From contig NC_017668.1 of NCBI RefSeq assembly GCF_000284515.1, forward strand, positions 3,906,001 through 3,970,000: a stretch of DNA of 64,000 bases, in the 5' to 3' direction. Under the pieces are notes generated by a model. It searched no databases, was not told the DNA's origin, and saw nothing but the letters and a program-made list of their open reading frames with translations. The translations under genes were made by a program, and so were the position numbers. Below are positions 35,335 through 44,287 of the stretch, in pieces. The DNA is from Halobacillus halophilus DSM 2266 (GTDB lineage Bacteria > Bacillota > Bacilli > Bacillales > Halobacillaceae). Position 1 is the first letter of the stretch. The number at the start of each line of letters is the position of its first letter.

Positions 35335-36171
35335 TTATGCAGCTTTGTGGTTGCGATCATCACGACGACGGTGATAAATCACATTAATTTCAGCACCCAC
35401 CATTAAGATAATACCGGTTAAGAAGAACCACAGCATTAAAATAATGATACCTCCGAGACTTCCATACGTAGCTGAATAGTTGGCAAAATTACTAACATAG
35501 AAAGAAAACGCAAGAGAGATGATCTGCCATAAAGCAGCCGTAATAATGGCTCCAGGAAGAATATGCTTAAATGGTATGTTTTTGTTCGGGGCGAAATGAT
35601 ATAAAGCCATTAAAATTGCTCCAATAACTAATACACTAATCACCCATCTCAATAATTGAAAGATAATAACCGTCTGGCTTGGCAGGTTAAATGTATTATT
35701 CATAAAGTTGATTAACACATCGCCAAAAACAGGAAGAACGAGCGCCACTACAATGGCTAAAATCATACCAAGCGTTAATACGATGGATAACAACCTTACT
35801 TTAATAAAAGAACGAGTTTCTTCTACATTGTAAGCCTGGTTAGCCGACTGGATAAACGCATTTACTCCATTGGAAGCCGACCACAACGTACCGAGAATAC
35901 CAACCGTTAAGAGCCCGCCTTTAGGCTGCTCGACAATACTGATAATATTTTCACGAAATACTTCTGCCGTGTCACTAGGAATAACCTTACCAAGAGCATT
36001 AATGGCGGTTTCTGCTTCTATGTTCATATAAGGAAGAATCGAGAGCAGTAAAATAATCATAGGAACTATAGCGAGTAAGTAATAGTAGGCCTGGGCAGCA
36101 CCCAATATCGGAATATTATCTTTTTGAAACTCATGGACGAGCTCTTTTACGTAACTGACTAACTTTTTCAT
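35335..36171 (-). CDS. YihY/BrkB-family inner-membrane protein
   Basis: A 278-residue polytopic protein of the YihY family (formerly mislabelled RNase BN). About six membrane helices are visible, with the family signature AAQAYYYLLAIVPMI near the N-terminus and GALGG-like LGGIIILMLWFFLTGIILMVG near the end, followed by a charged tail. The ATG at 36171 is used because AGGAGG lies 11 nt upstream; an ATG 27 bp earlier has a poor site. Function of the family is unclear (transport or envelope roles proposed). Confidence 0.88.
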   Translation of the reverse strand: MKKLVSYVKELVHEFQKDNIPILGAAQAYYYLLAIVPMIILLLSILPYMNIEAETAINALGKVIPSDTAEVFRENIISIVEQPKGGLLTVGILGTLWSASNGVNAFIQSANQAYNVEETRSFIKVRLLSIVLTLGMILAIVVALVLPVFGDVLINFMNNTFNLPSQTVIIFQLLRWVISVLVIGAILMALYHFAPNKNIPFKHILPGAIITAALWQIISLAFSFYVSNFANYSATYGSLGGIIILMLWFFLTGIILMVGAEINVIYHRRRDDRNHKAA

Positions 36172-36284
36172 AAAAAAATAATCCTCCTGTCTAACCATCC
36201 TTTTAGTATCCTTTCCCCTTTCTGGAAGATTATTAACCTTATAAATTCAGGGTAAGGGTAAAAATGGAAGATTAGAAGAAGGAT

Positions 36285-37571
36285 TTACTCTTTCCTTTTG
36301 GAAGAAGACAGAATTCCCATCGCTTCTCGGTATTTAGCTACGGTTCGCCTGGAAATCATAATCTCGCTGTCGTTTTTAAGTTGATCTGCCAATTTCTGAT
36401 CAGACACCGGCCGTTTTTTATCTTCTTCATCAATAAGACCTTTTATAAGTGATTTAACGTGACTTGCCGATACCGTATCTTCTTGATCTTTGCTAAGCGC
36501 AGAACTAAAGAAAAATTTAAGCTCGTACACGCCTAGTGGTGTTTGAATCGCTTTATTAGCTACGGCACGGCTCACGGTTGACTCGTGCATGTTAATTTTC
36601 TCTGCGACTTCCTTAAGTGTCATGGGCCTTAGAGATCCGCCCTCTAAAAAAGTGGTCTGTTTTTCAATGATGACTTCGGCCACTTTCAGGATGGTTTCCT
36701 TTCTTTGCTCCAAACTTCTGATCAGCCAGGATGCTTGTTTATAACAATTATCTACATAAGGTTGAGCCTGGGGGGAGCCAACAGATAAATCCGCAATGGA
36801 AGGATCCATTCTGACCGAAGAGGCAATTGATGGGATGTAGGTCAGTTTAAACGCCCCCTGCTCTTTCTTTACCATTAAATCCGGAGTTAAATAGGAGGTT
36901 GTCTCTCCATAAATTCCGGTTAATGGATGGGGCTGCAGCGTTTTTAATACAGCAAAAACACTCTGGATCCGGCCGGTAGAAACACCGGCTTGTTTCGCGA
37001 CCTTGCTCCACCGCCTCTCAGCCAGGTCGTTCAGATAATTGGAAACGACGTCATACATCCACTGGTCTTCCGGGTAATTCTTGTTTAATTGGTAGAGGAG
37101 ATATTCCTGCATCGTAAAGCATCCTAAACCACAGGGTTCTAACTCCTTGATAAGCTGAAGAGCCTGCCCTATTTTCTCCTTCGAAAAGGATAGATGGCCT
37201 GCAATTTCTTCAATTGATATTCGAAGATAGCCCTGTTCATCTAAATTGAGCAGTAAGAAACGGCTGATTTCTTTTAAATTTTCTTCTATCTCCAGCCAGT
37301 TAACTTGATCTACCAGTTTTTCTCTCCACCCTTTTTCGTAGGCAGCAAAGTATTCCACCGGATTAGAAGGCATCGTTTTATTGATTTTACCACCTGTGCT
37401 GTTAGGGGCTGCCGGTACTTCATCTATAGTAAGAACGGGGTTTTCTAAAGCCTGCTCCTCTAAATATTCCCACAAATCGGTGGTAGAGTACTGCAGTAAG
37501 GAAATGGCTTGACGTATCTCGGGGGTCATTACTAATCCAACGGTCTGAGTCTGGGTCAAATTAAGGTTCAC
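36285..37571 (-). CDS. sigL: RNA polymerase sigma-54 factor
   Basis: The 428-residue sigma-54 (RpoN/SigL). Region I is Gln/Leu-rich (LNLTQTQTVGLVMTPEIRQA), followed by the core-binding region and the helix-turn-helix (STVSRAVANK). The RpoN box reads SRRTVAKYREAM near the C-terminus, matching the ARRTVAKYRE consensus except for the first residue. It directs transcription of sets such as amino-acid or sugar use that need enhancer-binding activators. It starts at GTG with AGGAGG 8 nt upstream. No sigma-54 promoter or activator gene was noticed in this window. Confidence 0.95.
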   Translation of the reverse strand: MNLNLTQTQTVGLVMTPEIRQAISLLQYSTTDLWEYLEEQALENPVLTIDEVPAAPNSTGGKINKTMPSNPVEYFAAYEKGWREKLVDQVNWLEIEENLKEISRFLLLNLDEQGYLRISIEEIAGHLSFSKEKIGQALQLIKELEPCGLGCFTMQEYLLYQLNKNYPEDQWMYDVVSNYLNDLAERRWSKVAKQAGVSTGRIQSVFAVLKTLQPHPLTGIYGETTSYLTPDLMVKKEQGAFKLTYIPSIASSVRMDPSIADLSVGSPQAQPYVDNCYKQASWLIRSLEQRKETILKVAEVIIEKQTTFLEGGSLRPMTLKEVAEKINMHESTVSRAVANKAIQTPLGVYELKFFFSSALSKDQEDTVSASHVKSLIKGLIDEEDKKRPVSDQKLADQLKNDSEIMISRRTVAKYREAMGILSSSKRKE

Positions 37572-37743
37572 ACCAATATCCTCCTCGATATGATAACGCT
37601 TTCAAGTTTATAAGTCTTTCTTTTTATATTGCAGGAAATTACAAGAATTTTCAAGAAGGGACAAGACAAATAAAGATCGATAGTCTGTAAAATGCCAGTT
37701 TGATTATTTAATAAACACTTGCGATTGTGTAAGGATCGGTTTC

Positions 37744-37806
37744 GGCCATGCACGAATGCAGGGTCGTTCTGCATTACCACAGGACATGGTATTACTAGTT
37801 GAATTT
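37744..37806 (+). repeat. Remnant of the repeat family (cassette part)
   Basis: GGCCATGCACGAATGCAGGG and the following ACCACAGGACATGG resemble the inserted cassette of copies B and E, without complete modules or ends. It lies in the 37572-37870 gap between sigL and the PH-domain gene. Confidence 0.5.
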
Positions 37807-37867
37807 CCATCTCTCAGAGCTTTCCCCTTCTTTAGTAACATCAGCAACGACGGTTTACATAGCCAAA

Positions 37868-37901
37868 TAAAAAAGCCGGTACATGGGTACCGGCCAAAAA
37901 A
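37868..37901. terminator. Terminator of the GH13-PH gene unit
   Basis: GCCGGTAC / GTACCGGC (37875-37882 and 37887-37894) with A and T runs outside gives a strong hairpin. The plus strand lacks an upstream gene, so its job is the minus-strand PH-domain gene. Confidence 0.8.
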
Positions 37902-37915
37902 TAATTCTTTACAAA

Positions 37916-37931
37916 TGTTCCACGTGAAACA
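37916..37931. promoter_or_regulatory. parS: parS site (ParB/Spo0J binding sequence)
   Basis: TGTTCCACGTGAAACA is an exact match to the Bacillus parS consensus TGTTNCACGTGAAACA. It lies between the terminator at 37868-37901 and the stop codon of the PH-domain gene. parS sites load the ParB clamp for chromosome segregation and cluster around the replication origin. Confidence 0.9.
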
Positions 37932-37936
37932 ATTCC

Positions 37937-38311
37937 TTAAAGTACGTGAGAAGCTAACGTTTTCTGTACATCTTCAATCGGGCTGTTCTTTTTGAAAAGC
38001 TTCCCGATCGGTTCACTGGATCCTGAAATCCAGATTTTCAATTCAGAATCTAAGTCAAAACTTCCAGCCGTTTCTACGCTGAAGTGCGTAATACTTTTAT
38101 AAGGGATGGAGTGGTATTCTACTTTCTTTCCTGTCATCCCCTGTTTATCTACGAGCAGTAAGCGTCTATCGGTAAAAACAAATAAGTCCCGAAGTACTTT
38201 AAAGCCGCTTTCAATTTCTTCATAGTCTACTAAAATATCATCCAGCTGTTCTTCCAGCTTTTCAATATTCGCTTCACTCGCATTTCCCATTAATTCATCG
38301 AAAAAACCCAC
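37937..38311 (-). CDS. Bacterial PH-domain protein
   Basis: A 124-residue protein. After an N-terminal helix (EANIEKLEEQLDDIL) it has a bacterial PH-like fold of the YvbH type (VLRDLFVFTDRRLLLVDK, then SIPYKSITHFSVET and SELKIWISG). There is no signal peptide or membrane helix. Such proteins are small cytoplasmic factors of unknown role. It starts 16 bp after the GH13 gene and ends at a terminator, so it is the last gene of the glgA-glgP-GH13 unit. Confidence 0.8.
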   Translation of the reverse strand: MGFFDELMGNASEANIEKLEEQLDDILVDYEEIESGFKVLRDLFVFTDRRLLLVDKQGMTGKKVEYHSIPYKSITHFSVETAGSFDLDSELKIWISGSSEPIGKLFKKNSPIEDVQKTLASHVL

Positions 38312-38327
38312 TGTTTACTCTCCTCTC

Positions 38328-40247
38328 TTACTGCATAAATCTCAGCAGAATACATTCGCTGGGATTTAATTCAATAGAAAGATTTCCTTTCTTTGAACTG
38401 AAGATGCGCTTTTTATTTTGCAGAGCCTGCCATTTTCCTTTGCGGATCGGAATATGGGCGGTTCGCTTCTCTGTAATATTCCGGTTAAATAGATAGACCA
38501 TATGTTCATCATGCGCCTCATGCCCAAAGGCATCTACTCCATTGTCAATCCATCTTTCAAAGCCGAATAGATCTTCATGCAGATCATGCGGTTTCCAGTG
38601 ACCGGTCCGCAGTACAGGGTGTTCTTTGCGCCATTTTCCAATTTGTTTATACCATTTCAGCAAATCCTGCTCCTCGTTGCCCCATGGATAGGGCTTACGG
38701 TTGTCCGGGTCAGCTCCCCCGTCAACTCCAGCTTCATCTCCGTAATAGAGGGAAGGAATTCCGGGAAATGAATACAGCCATAAGCTCAGGCCTTTTACCT
38801 GCGCCCGGTTAATGTTTACCCGGTGCTCCTCATCCATATAGCCCGGCAGGTAGTCGTGCAGCATCGTGATAATCCGCTCCACATCATGACTCGAGAGCAT
38901 GTTCATTAACGCGTAAAAATATTGCTGTGGATAGTGTTCATTGAGTGTGGTCAGCCGACGGTTCACAAAGAACGCATCTACATCGCCTTTCATAAAGTCG
39001 AGCATAATTCTTCGAAGTGGGTAGTTCATCACCGAGTCAAGTACGCCACCAAGAAAATAATCTCTGCGGTTTCCATACGAACTTTTATTCGAAGCGTCTT
39101 CCCATACTTCTCCTAGAAGAACGCTTGATTTGTCCTCTTTTTTCAATTGCTGGTAAAGCTTCTTAATCAGATCGTCCGTCAGCTCATCGGCGACGTCCAG
39201 ACGCCAGTGCTTTACCCCTGACCTTTGCCACGACTGGATGACACTGTTTTCATCATCGACTAAAAAGCTTTGGTAGTCTTCATTTTCTTTATTAAGCGTT
39301 GGAAGTGTTCCTACTCCCCACCAGGCGTCATAGTCATCTGGATAGTGATGGAACGTGTACCAGGTATAATACGGAGATTCCTTCGATTGATAGGCTCCTA
39401 AAGAGTCATATTGATTTTCCCTATTAAAATAAATACTGTTACTGCCTGTATGGCTGAAAACACCGTCGAGCATGATTTCGATGCCACGGTCAGCGGCTTC
39501 CTTAATTAACTGCTCAAATTCCTCTTTGGTTCCGAGCAGGCGATCAATTTTATGATAATCACCGGTGTCATACCGGTGGTTACTTTCAGCTTCAAAGATC
39601 GGATTTAAATAGATAACGGTAACTCCAAGAGAAGCAATATAGTCTAACTTTTCCTGAATTCCCTGCAAGTTGCCTCCGAAAAAGTCCCAGCGTACAACCT
39701 CTCCTCGTTCATTTCGAATATAGAAAGGATCATTTTCCCAATGAGCATGAATTAAGCTTGTTTTGGGAGCCTTTTTGGAATCTATTTCTCCTCCCGCAAA
39801 GAATCGGTCCGGGAAGATTTGATACATCGTGGCGTTTTTCCACCAGTCAGGTGTCTCGTACTCGGGATTGTAAACCGTGATCTGCCAGGAAGGCGGAACA
39901 TGGTCATATATGGTTCCTTCTCCGCTTTCAAAGATATTCTCACGACCGTAAAACAAGGTATGATCCGTCAGTATAATTTCGAAAAAGTACCAGATTAACT
40001 GAGGTTCATCCGGCATCGTAATCGACGTTTCATACGAATCGAACTGATGCTCCTCGCTGTACAGATCCATCTTTTTCGTTTTTTCTGTATCGGTTTTATC
40101 AAGAATGTAATGAAGAATAACATGAGAGACCTCAAACCGATTATGAATATCAATGGATAATGATACCTTTGAACCTTTTGGTGCTGCACCAAAAGGTTCT
40201 CTATAGGTTAAGTCAAAACTATTATGATAAATGTCCCTGTGTTTCAC
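38328..40247 (-). CDS. GH13 alpha-glycosidase (neopullulanase/cyclomaltodextrinase-like)
   Basis: A 639-residue glycoside hydrolase of family 13 that acts on alpha-glucans. An N-terminal beta-sandwich domain (about 1-130) precedes the barrel. Catalytic residues are the Asp of WRLDVADEL, the Glu of LLGEVWED and the Asp of LSSHDVER; YQIFPDRFF opens the barrel. No signal peptide, so it is cytoplasmic. Placed after glgP, it should trim or open branched maltodextrins left by the phosphorylase, a job done by GlgX or AmyX elsewhere. Exact bond specificity is not readable. Confidence 0.9.
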   Translation of the reverse strand: MKHRDIYHNSFDLTYREPFGAAPKGSKVSLSIDIHNRFEVSHVILHYILDKTDTEKTKKMDLYSEEHQFDSYETSITMPDEPQLIWYFFEIILTDHTLFYGRENIFESGEGTIYDHVPPSWQITVYNPEYETPDWWKNATMYQIFPDRFFAGGEIDSKKAPKTSLIHAHWENDPFYIRNERGEVVRWDFFGGNLQGIQEKLDYIASLGVTVIYLNPIFEAESNHRYDTGDYHKIDRLLGTKEEFEQLIKEAADRGIEIMLDGVFSHTGSNSIYFNRENQYDSLGAYQSKESPYYTWYTFHHYPDDYDAWWGVGTLPTLNKENEDYQSFLVDDENSVIQSWQRSGVKHWRLDVADELTDDLIKKLYQQLKKEDKSSVLLGEVWEDASNKSSYGNRRDYFLGGVLDSVMNYPLRRIMLDFMKGDVDAFFVNRRLTTLNEHYPQQYFYALMNMLSSHDVERIITMLHDYLPGYMDEEHRVNINRAQVKGLSLWLYSFPGIPSLYYGDEAGVDGGADPDNRKPYPWGNEEQDLLKWYKQIGKWRKEHPVLRTGHWKPHDLHEDLFGFERWIDNGVDAFGHEAHDEHMVYLFNRNITEKRTAHIPIRKGKWQALQNKKRIFSSKKGNLSIELNPSECILLRFMQ

Positions 40248-40266
40248 TTAAACTCCCCCTAAGACC

Positions 40267-42714
40267 TCACTTTAACATTCGCGTGCGCTGAATCTGCCAA
40301 ATATCAGTTGCATACTCCTGGATCGTCCGATCACTGGAGAACTTTCCGGATTTTGCAATGTTGATTAGACTCTTCTTGTTCCATTCCCGCTGATTCAGAT
40401 AATCCCTGCTCACTTTTTGTTGAGTAAAGAGATAGCTGGCAAAATCTTTTAGTACAAAGAACTCATCGTTGTAGGTAAGCAGTGCGTCATAGATTTCCTG
40501 GAAGTCGGTTTCTCCCTTTGAAAAAGGACTATAGTGCACCAGCTGGTCTAAGGTGTGTCTTACTCTTGAGTCATTTTCATAAATTTCTCTAGAGGAATAG
40601 CTTCCATTACGGTAATACTCTAATACCTCTTCTGAACTCATTCCGAACGTATAGATGTTATCGTCTCCGACCAGATCATGGATTTCCACATTCGCTCCAT
40701 CCATGGTTCCAACCGTTAACGCTCCGTTCATCATGAACTTCATGTTTCCTGTTCCGGAAGCTTCCTTACTGGCCGTTGAAATTTGTTCACTCACATTACT
40801 GGCTGGAATGACGCGCTCAGCAATCGATACGGAATAGTTAGGTAAAAAGACTACTTTAATTTTATCTTTCACGTCACGGTCATTGTTGACGACATGCGCG
40901 ATTCGATTAATCAGCTGAATCACCTTTTTAGCAAAATGGTAGCTCGAGGCTGCCTTAGCGCCAAAGAAAAAGGTTCTAGGTACAATATCCAAAGTAGGAT
41001 CAGATTTAATCTCATTGTACAAATGCATAATGTGGAGTGCGTTCAGCAGCTGGCGTTTGTAGCCATGAAGCCTTTTAATGTGGACGTCAAATATCGAGGC
41101 GGGATCAACGGCGATCCCCTGAGTCTCTTGAACCCAGTCAACTAGTTTTTGTTTATTTTCCTGTTTAATATCATGTAAACGATCTAAGAATGGGTGATCT
41201 TCCTGTTTATTCAACAGATCTTCTAATCGTTTAGGCTGCTCCATCCAGCTGTCGCCAATGGCTTCCGTGATGGCAGAACTCAAAGGTTTATTGGCGTGCA
41301 TCAGCCATCTTCTGTGAGTGATGCCGTTCGTCTTATTATTGAAGCGTTCAGGAAAGGTGTCATAAAACCGCTTCATTTCCCGTTTCTTTAAAATTTCTGT
41401 GTGGAGTTTCGCTACTCCGTTGACACTATGACTGCCCACGATAGATAAATGAGCCATTTTCACCTGACCGTCAGCCACGATGGCAAGATCAGCAATCCTG
41501 TCAAAATCTCCAGGGTACGTACGCCATAGATCCTGGCAGAAACGCTCATTAATCTCATCAATAATCATAAAGATGCGGGGAAGGAGAGAGCGGACCATAT
41601 CTACTGGCCATGCCTCCAGGGCTTCACTGAGTGTTGTATGGTTCGTATAAGAAACTGATGATTGCGTAAGATCCCAGGCTTCTTCCCATCCTAAACCTTT
41701 TTCATCCATTAAGATGCGCATTAATTCAGGAATAACAAGGGCAGGGTGTGTATCGTTGATATGAAGAGCAGCTTTATCAGGGAAAGATGTCCAAGGCAGA
41801 TCCAGACGTTCAAACGAGCGTATGACAGACTGAACCCCTGCAGAGACCAGGAAGTATTCCTGCTTCAGTCGCAGTCTCTTTCCTTCATCCGTCGAATCGT
41901 CCGGGTACAGGAAGGAAGAAATAGACTCAAGCTCCCGTTTATAGTCTAAAAAGGAAGCAGAATTATTTTCGATTTCGGCTTTTCTTAACGTGTTCTCTAC
42001 GATTGGCTCGGCCGACCATAGTCGCAGCGTATTGACTGTATCATTGTTATAGCCTGCGATCGGAACATCATAAGGTACCGCCTGAACCTGTTCATAATTT
42101 TTATATTCAAAGTGAAGAGGACCCGATTCATTTTTTACCGCTTCCACGTTACCGCCAAACCGGACTTCCACCGCTTCTTCAGGGCGACGGACTTCCCATA
42201 TAAAATCCTGGGACAGCCAGTGATCTGGAAGTTCAACCTGCTGGCCGTCAATAATATGCTGCTCGAACATTCCATATCTGTACCGGATCCCATATCCATG
42301 ACCAGCTAATTCCAGGGAGGCCAGTGAATCTAAGAAGCAAGCTGCCAACCGGCCTAATCCGCCATTTCCAAGCCCCGCATCATGTTCCTTCTCCTCAAGA
42401 CTGGTCAAATTCAGGCCTAAGTCGTCGAGCCCTTCTTCTACGAGAGATAACATCTTCAGATTAAGTAAATTATTTCCGAGCAGACGCCCCATTAAAAACT
42501 CCATGGAAAAGTAATAGACCTGCTTATTCTTATTGGTCCTGTAATCCTGATTCGTTTTAACCCAATTTCTGCTGATTCTTTCCTGAACTAATGCTCCTAA
42601 GGCTTTGTAAGCATCGCGCTCTGTGGCTTCTTCTGCTTTTTTCCCAAGTTTTGTCTCAAGCTTAGCTTTAAACGCTTCCTTAAACTCTTCTTTATCGCTG
42701 AACATTAAAGTCAC
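40267..42714 (-). CDS. glgP: Glycogen phosphorylase
   Basis: An 815-residue phosphorylase that releases glucose-1-phosphate from glycogen using PLP. The PLP-Lys site is visible in EASGTGNMKFMMNGAL, and the N-terminal glucan-binding part in AACFLDSLASL. The GTG at 42714 is preferred as start: GAGGAG lies 8 nt upstream, whereas an ATG 18 bp earlier lies on that site. It follows glgA by 26 bp and precedes the GH13 gene by 19 bp. Confidence 0.96.
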   Translation of the reverse strand: MTLMFSDKEEFKEAFKAKLETKLGKKAEEATERDAYKALGALVQERISRNWVKTNQDYRTNKNKQVYYFSMEFLMGRLLGNNLLNLKMLSLVEEGLDDLGLNLTSLEEKEHDAGLGNGGLGRLAACFLDSLASLELAGHGYGIRYRYGMFEQHIIDGQQVELPDHWLSQDFIWEVRRPEEAVEVRFGGNVEAVKNESGPLHFEYKNYEQVQAVPYDVPIAGYNNDTVNTLRLWSAEPIVENTLRKAEIENNSASFLDYKRELESISSFLYPDDSTDEGKRLRLKQEYFLVSAGVQSVIRSFERLDLPWTSFPDKAALHINDTHPALVIPELMRILMDEKGLGWEEAWDLTQSSVSYTNHTTLSEALEAWPVDMVRSLLPRIFMIIDEINERFCQDLWRTYPGDFDRIADLAIVADGQVKMAHLSIVGSHSVNGVAKLHTEILKKREMKRFYDTFPERFNNKTNGITHRRWLMHANKPLSSAITEAIGDSWMEQPKRLEDLLNKQEDHPFLDRLHDIKQENKQKLVDWVQETQGIAVDPASIFDVHIKRLHGYKRQLLNALHIMHLYNEIKSDPTLDIVPRTFFFGAKAASSYHFAKKVIQLINRIAHVVNNDRDVKDKIKVVFLPNYSVSIAERVIPASNVSEQISTASKEASGTGNMKFMMNGALTVGTMDGANVEIHDLVGDDNIYTFGMSSEEVLEYYRNGSYSSREIYENDSRVRHTLDQLVHYSPFSKGETDFQEIYDALLTYNDEFFVLKDFASYLFTQQKVSRDYLNQREWNKKSLINIAKSGKFSSDRTIQEYATDIWQIQRTRMLK

Positions 42715-42740
42715 CTTATCGTCTCCTCTCATCCCGCCTG

Positions 42741-44171
42741 CTACTGGATCATAGCTTTATACAAATCCATGTACTCATTAGCAGAGGTCTCCCATGTGAA
42801 CTTGCTCTTGCTAATATTATTGACTAATTTCTCCCAAGCAACAGGATCATGATAGATTTCGATGGCTCTTCTGATCGTATAGAGCATGTCGTGGGCATTG
42901 TAATTCTCAAAGGTAAAGCCGTTCCCTTCTCCCGTACCCTCTACAAAAGGATGTACCGTATCCGCTAAACCGCCTGTCTCCCGGACAATAGGGGCAGTCA
43001 GATAACGTAATGCAATTAATTGCCCGATACCGCACGGCTCAAATCTCGACGGCATTAAGAACATGTCGCTTGCCGCATAAATCTGACGGGAAAGAGGTTC
43101 CGAAAATGTAATGTTGGCAGACATTTTGTTAGGGTGCCGGTCCTGCGCCCATTGAAACATCTCCTCATATTCATGTTCTCCTGTACCCAGTAATACGATT
43201 TGTACATCCTCTTCGGACAGTAGATCGTCAATCACGTGACCGATGAGATCGAATCCTTTTTGTTCAACCAATCTGGAAACGATGCCAATCATAGGTACCT
43301 CCTGCCTGATTGGTAAACCTAACTGCTCCTGAAGCCATAACTTGTTCTGATTTTTTTGAATCAGTGAACTGCGAAAAGGAAAAGCAAGAGCTTCGTCATT
43401 CATAGGATTATAATTTTCTTCATTAATTCCATTGACTATACCGACTAATTCATTGGAACGCTTTCTTAATACTCCGTCTAGGTTTTCCCCGAAATAGGGC
43501 GTTTGAATCTCTTTTGCATAAGTTTCACTAACGGTTGTAATAAAATCTGCGAAATTCAGGGCACCTTTCATAAAATTGACGTCACCGTAAAATTCGAACG
43601 TGTCTTCTGTCATCATATTCTCATCATAATCCATTAAGTCATGGGCAACTGAACGGGCAAAAACCCCCTGGTATTTCAGATTATGGATGGTAAAGACCGT
43701 TTTCATTCCCTGAAACTTTTCCACATCCTTATAGTGGGTATGTAACAAGGCAGGAATCAGCCCGCTTTGCCAGTCGTGGCAGTGCAGAACGTCAGGACGC
43801 CAGTCCAGCGCGTTTACCATTTCCATGATCGCGCGATTGAAAAAGACAAATCGTTCGGCCTCGTCATCATATCCATACAAGTTCGAACGTTTAAAATAGT
43901 ATTCATTATCAATAAAATATACAGGTACACCTTCGTATTCTATATATTCAACGCCTGCATATTGGTTCCGCCAGCCCATTTGAACATTTAATTCATCCAA
44001 ATGAGTCAGCTGCATTTTCCAATGGTCATCCATATTCTCATACTTCGGCAGCACAACTCTTACATCTGTCCCTTGTTCTCTCAAGGATTGAGGCAGAGAT
44101 CCTAATACATCCGCCAGTCCCCCTGTTTTTATAAATGGTGTGCATTCAGACCCAATCATCAATATGTTCAT
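42741..44171 (-). CDS. glgA: Glycogen synthase (ADP-glucose dependent)
   Basis: The 476-residue GT5 glycogen synthase. The ADP-glucose-binding motif KTGGLADV is at residues about 15-22, and the C-terminal retaining-GT motif is in PSRFEPCGIGQL with GGLADTV later. It elongates glucan chains from ADP-glucose made by GlgC/GlgD. It starts 116 bp after glgD, beyond a terminator hairpin at 44238-44279, so it may have extra transcription control. Confidence 0.96.
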   Translation of the reverse strand: MNILMIGSECTPFIKTGGLADVLGSLPQSLREQGTDVRVVLPKYENMDDHWKMQLTHLDELNVQMGWRNQYAGVEYIEYEGVPVYFIDNEYYFKRSNLYGYDDEAERFVFFNRAIMEMVNALDWRPDVLHCHDWQSGLIPALLHTHYKDVEKFQGMKTVFTIHNLKYQGVFARSVAHDLMDYDENMMTEDTFEFYGDVNFMKGALNFADFITTVSETYAKEIQTPYFGENLDGVLRKRSNELVGIVNGINEENYNPMNDEALAFPFRSSLIQKNQNKLWLQEQLGLPIRQEVPMIGIVSRLVEQKGFDLIGHVIDDLLSEEDVQIVLLGTGEHEYEEMFQWAQDRHPNKMSANITFSEPLSRQIYAASDMFLMPSRFEPCGIGQLIALRYLTAPIVRETGGLADTVHPFVEGTGEGNGFTFENYNAHDMLYTIRRAIEIYHDPVAWEKLVNNISKSKFTWETSANEYMDLYKAMIQ

Positions 44172-44237
44172 TGTGGTTCACTCCTTTATGTGTTCACTAC
44201 CTCACTTATTATGACCGATAAACTTGCAATGATGATG

Positions 44238-44279
44238 AAAAAGGGCTGTCAGAATGAATTGGTTCAGACAGCCCTTTTT
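44238..44279. terminator. Terminator hairpin inside the glycogen cluster
   Basis: AAAAAGGGCTGTC / GACAGCCCTTTTT, a perfect 13-bp stem with a 16-nt loop that can pair further (TGAA/TTCA), lies between glgD and glgA. It should limit readthrough from glgBCD into glgAP. Confidence 0.85.
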
Positions 44280-44287
44280 ATAAAATT

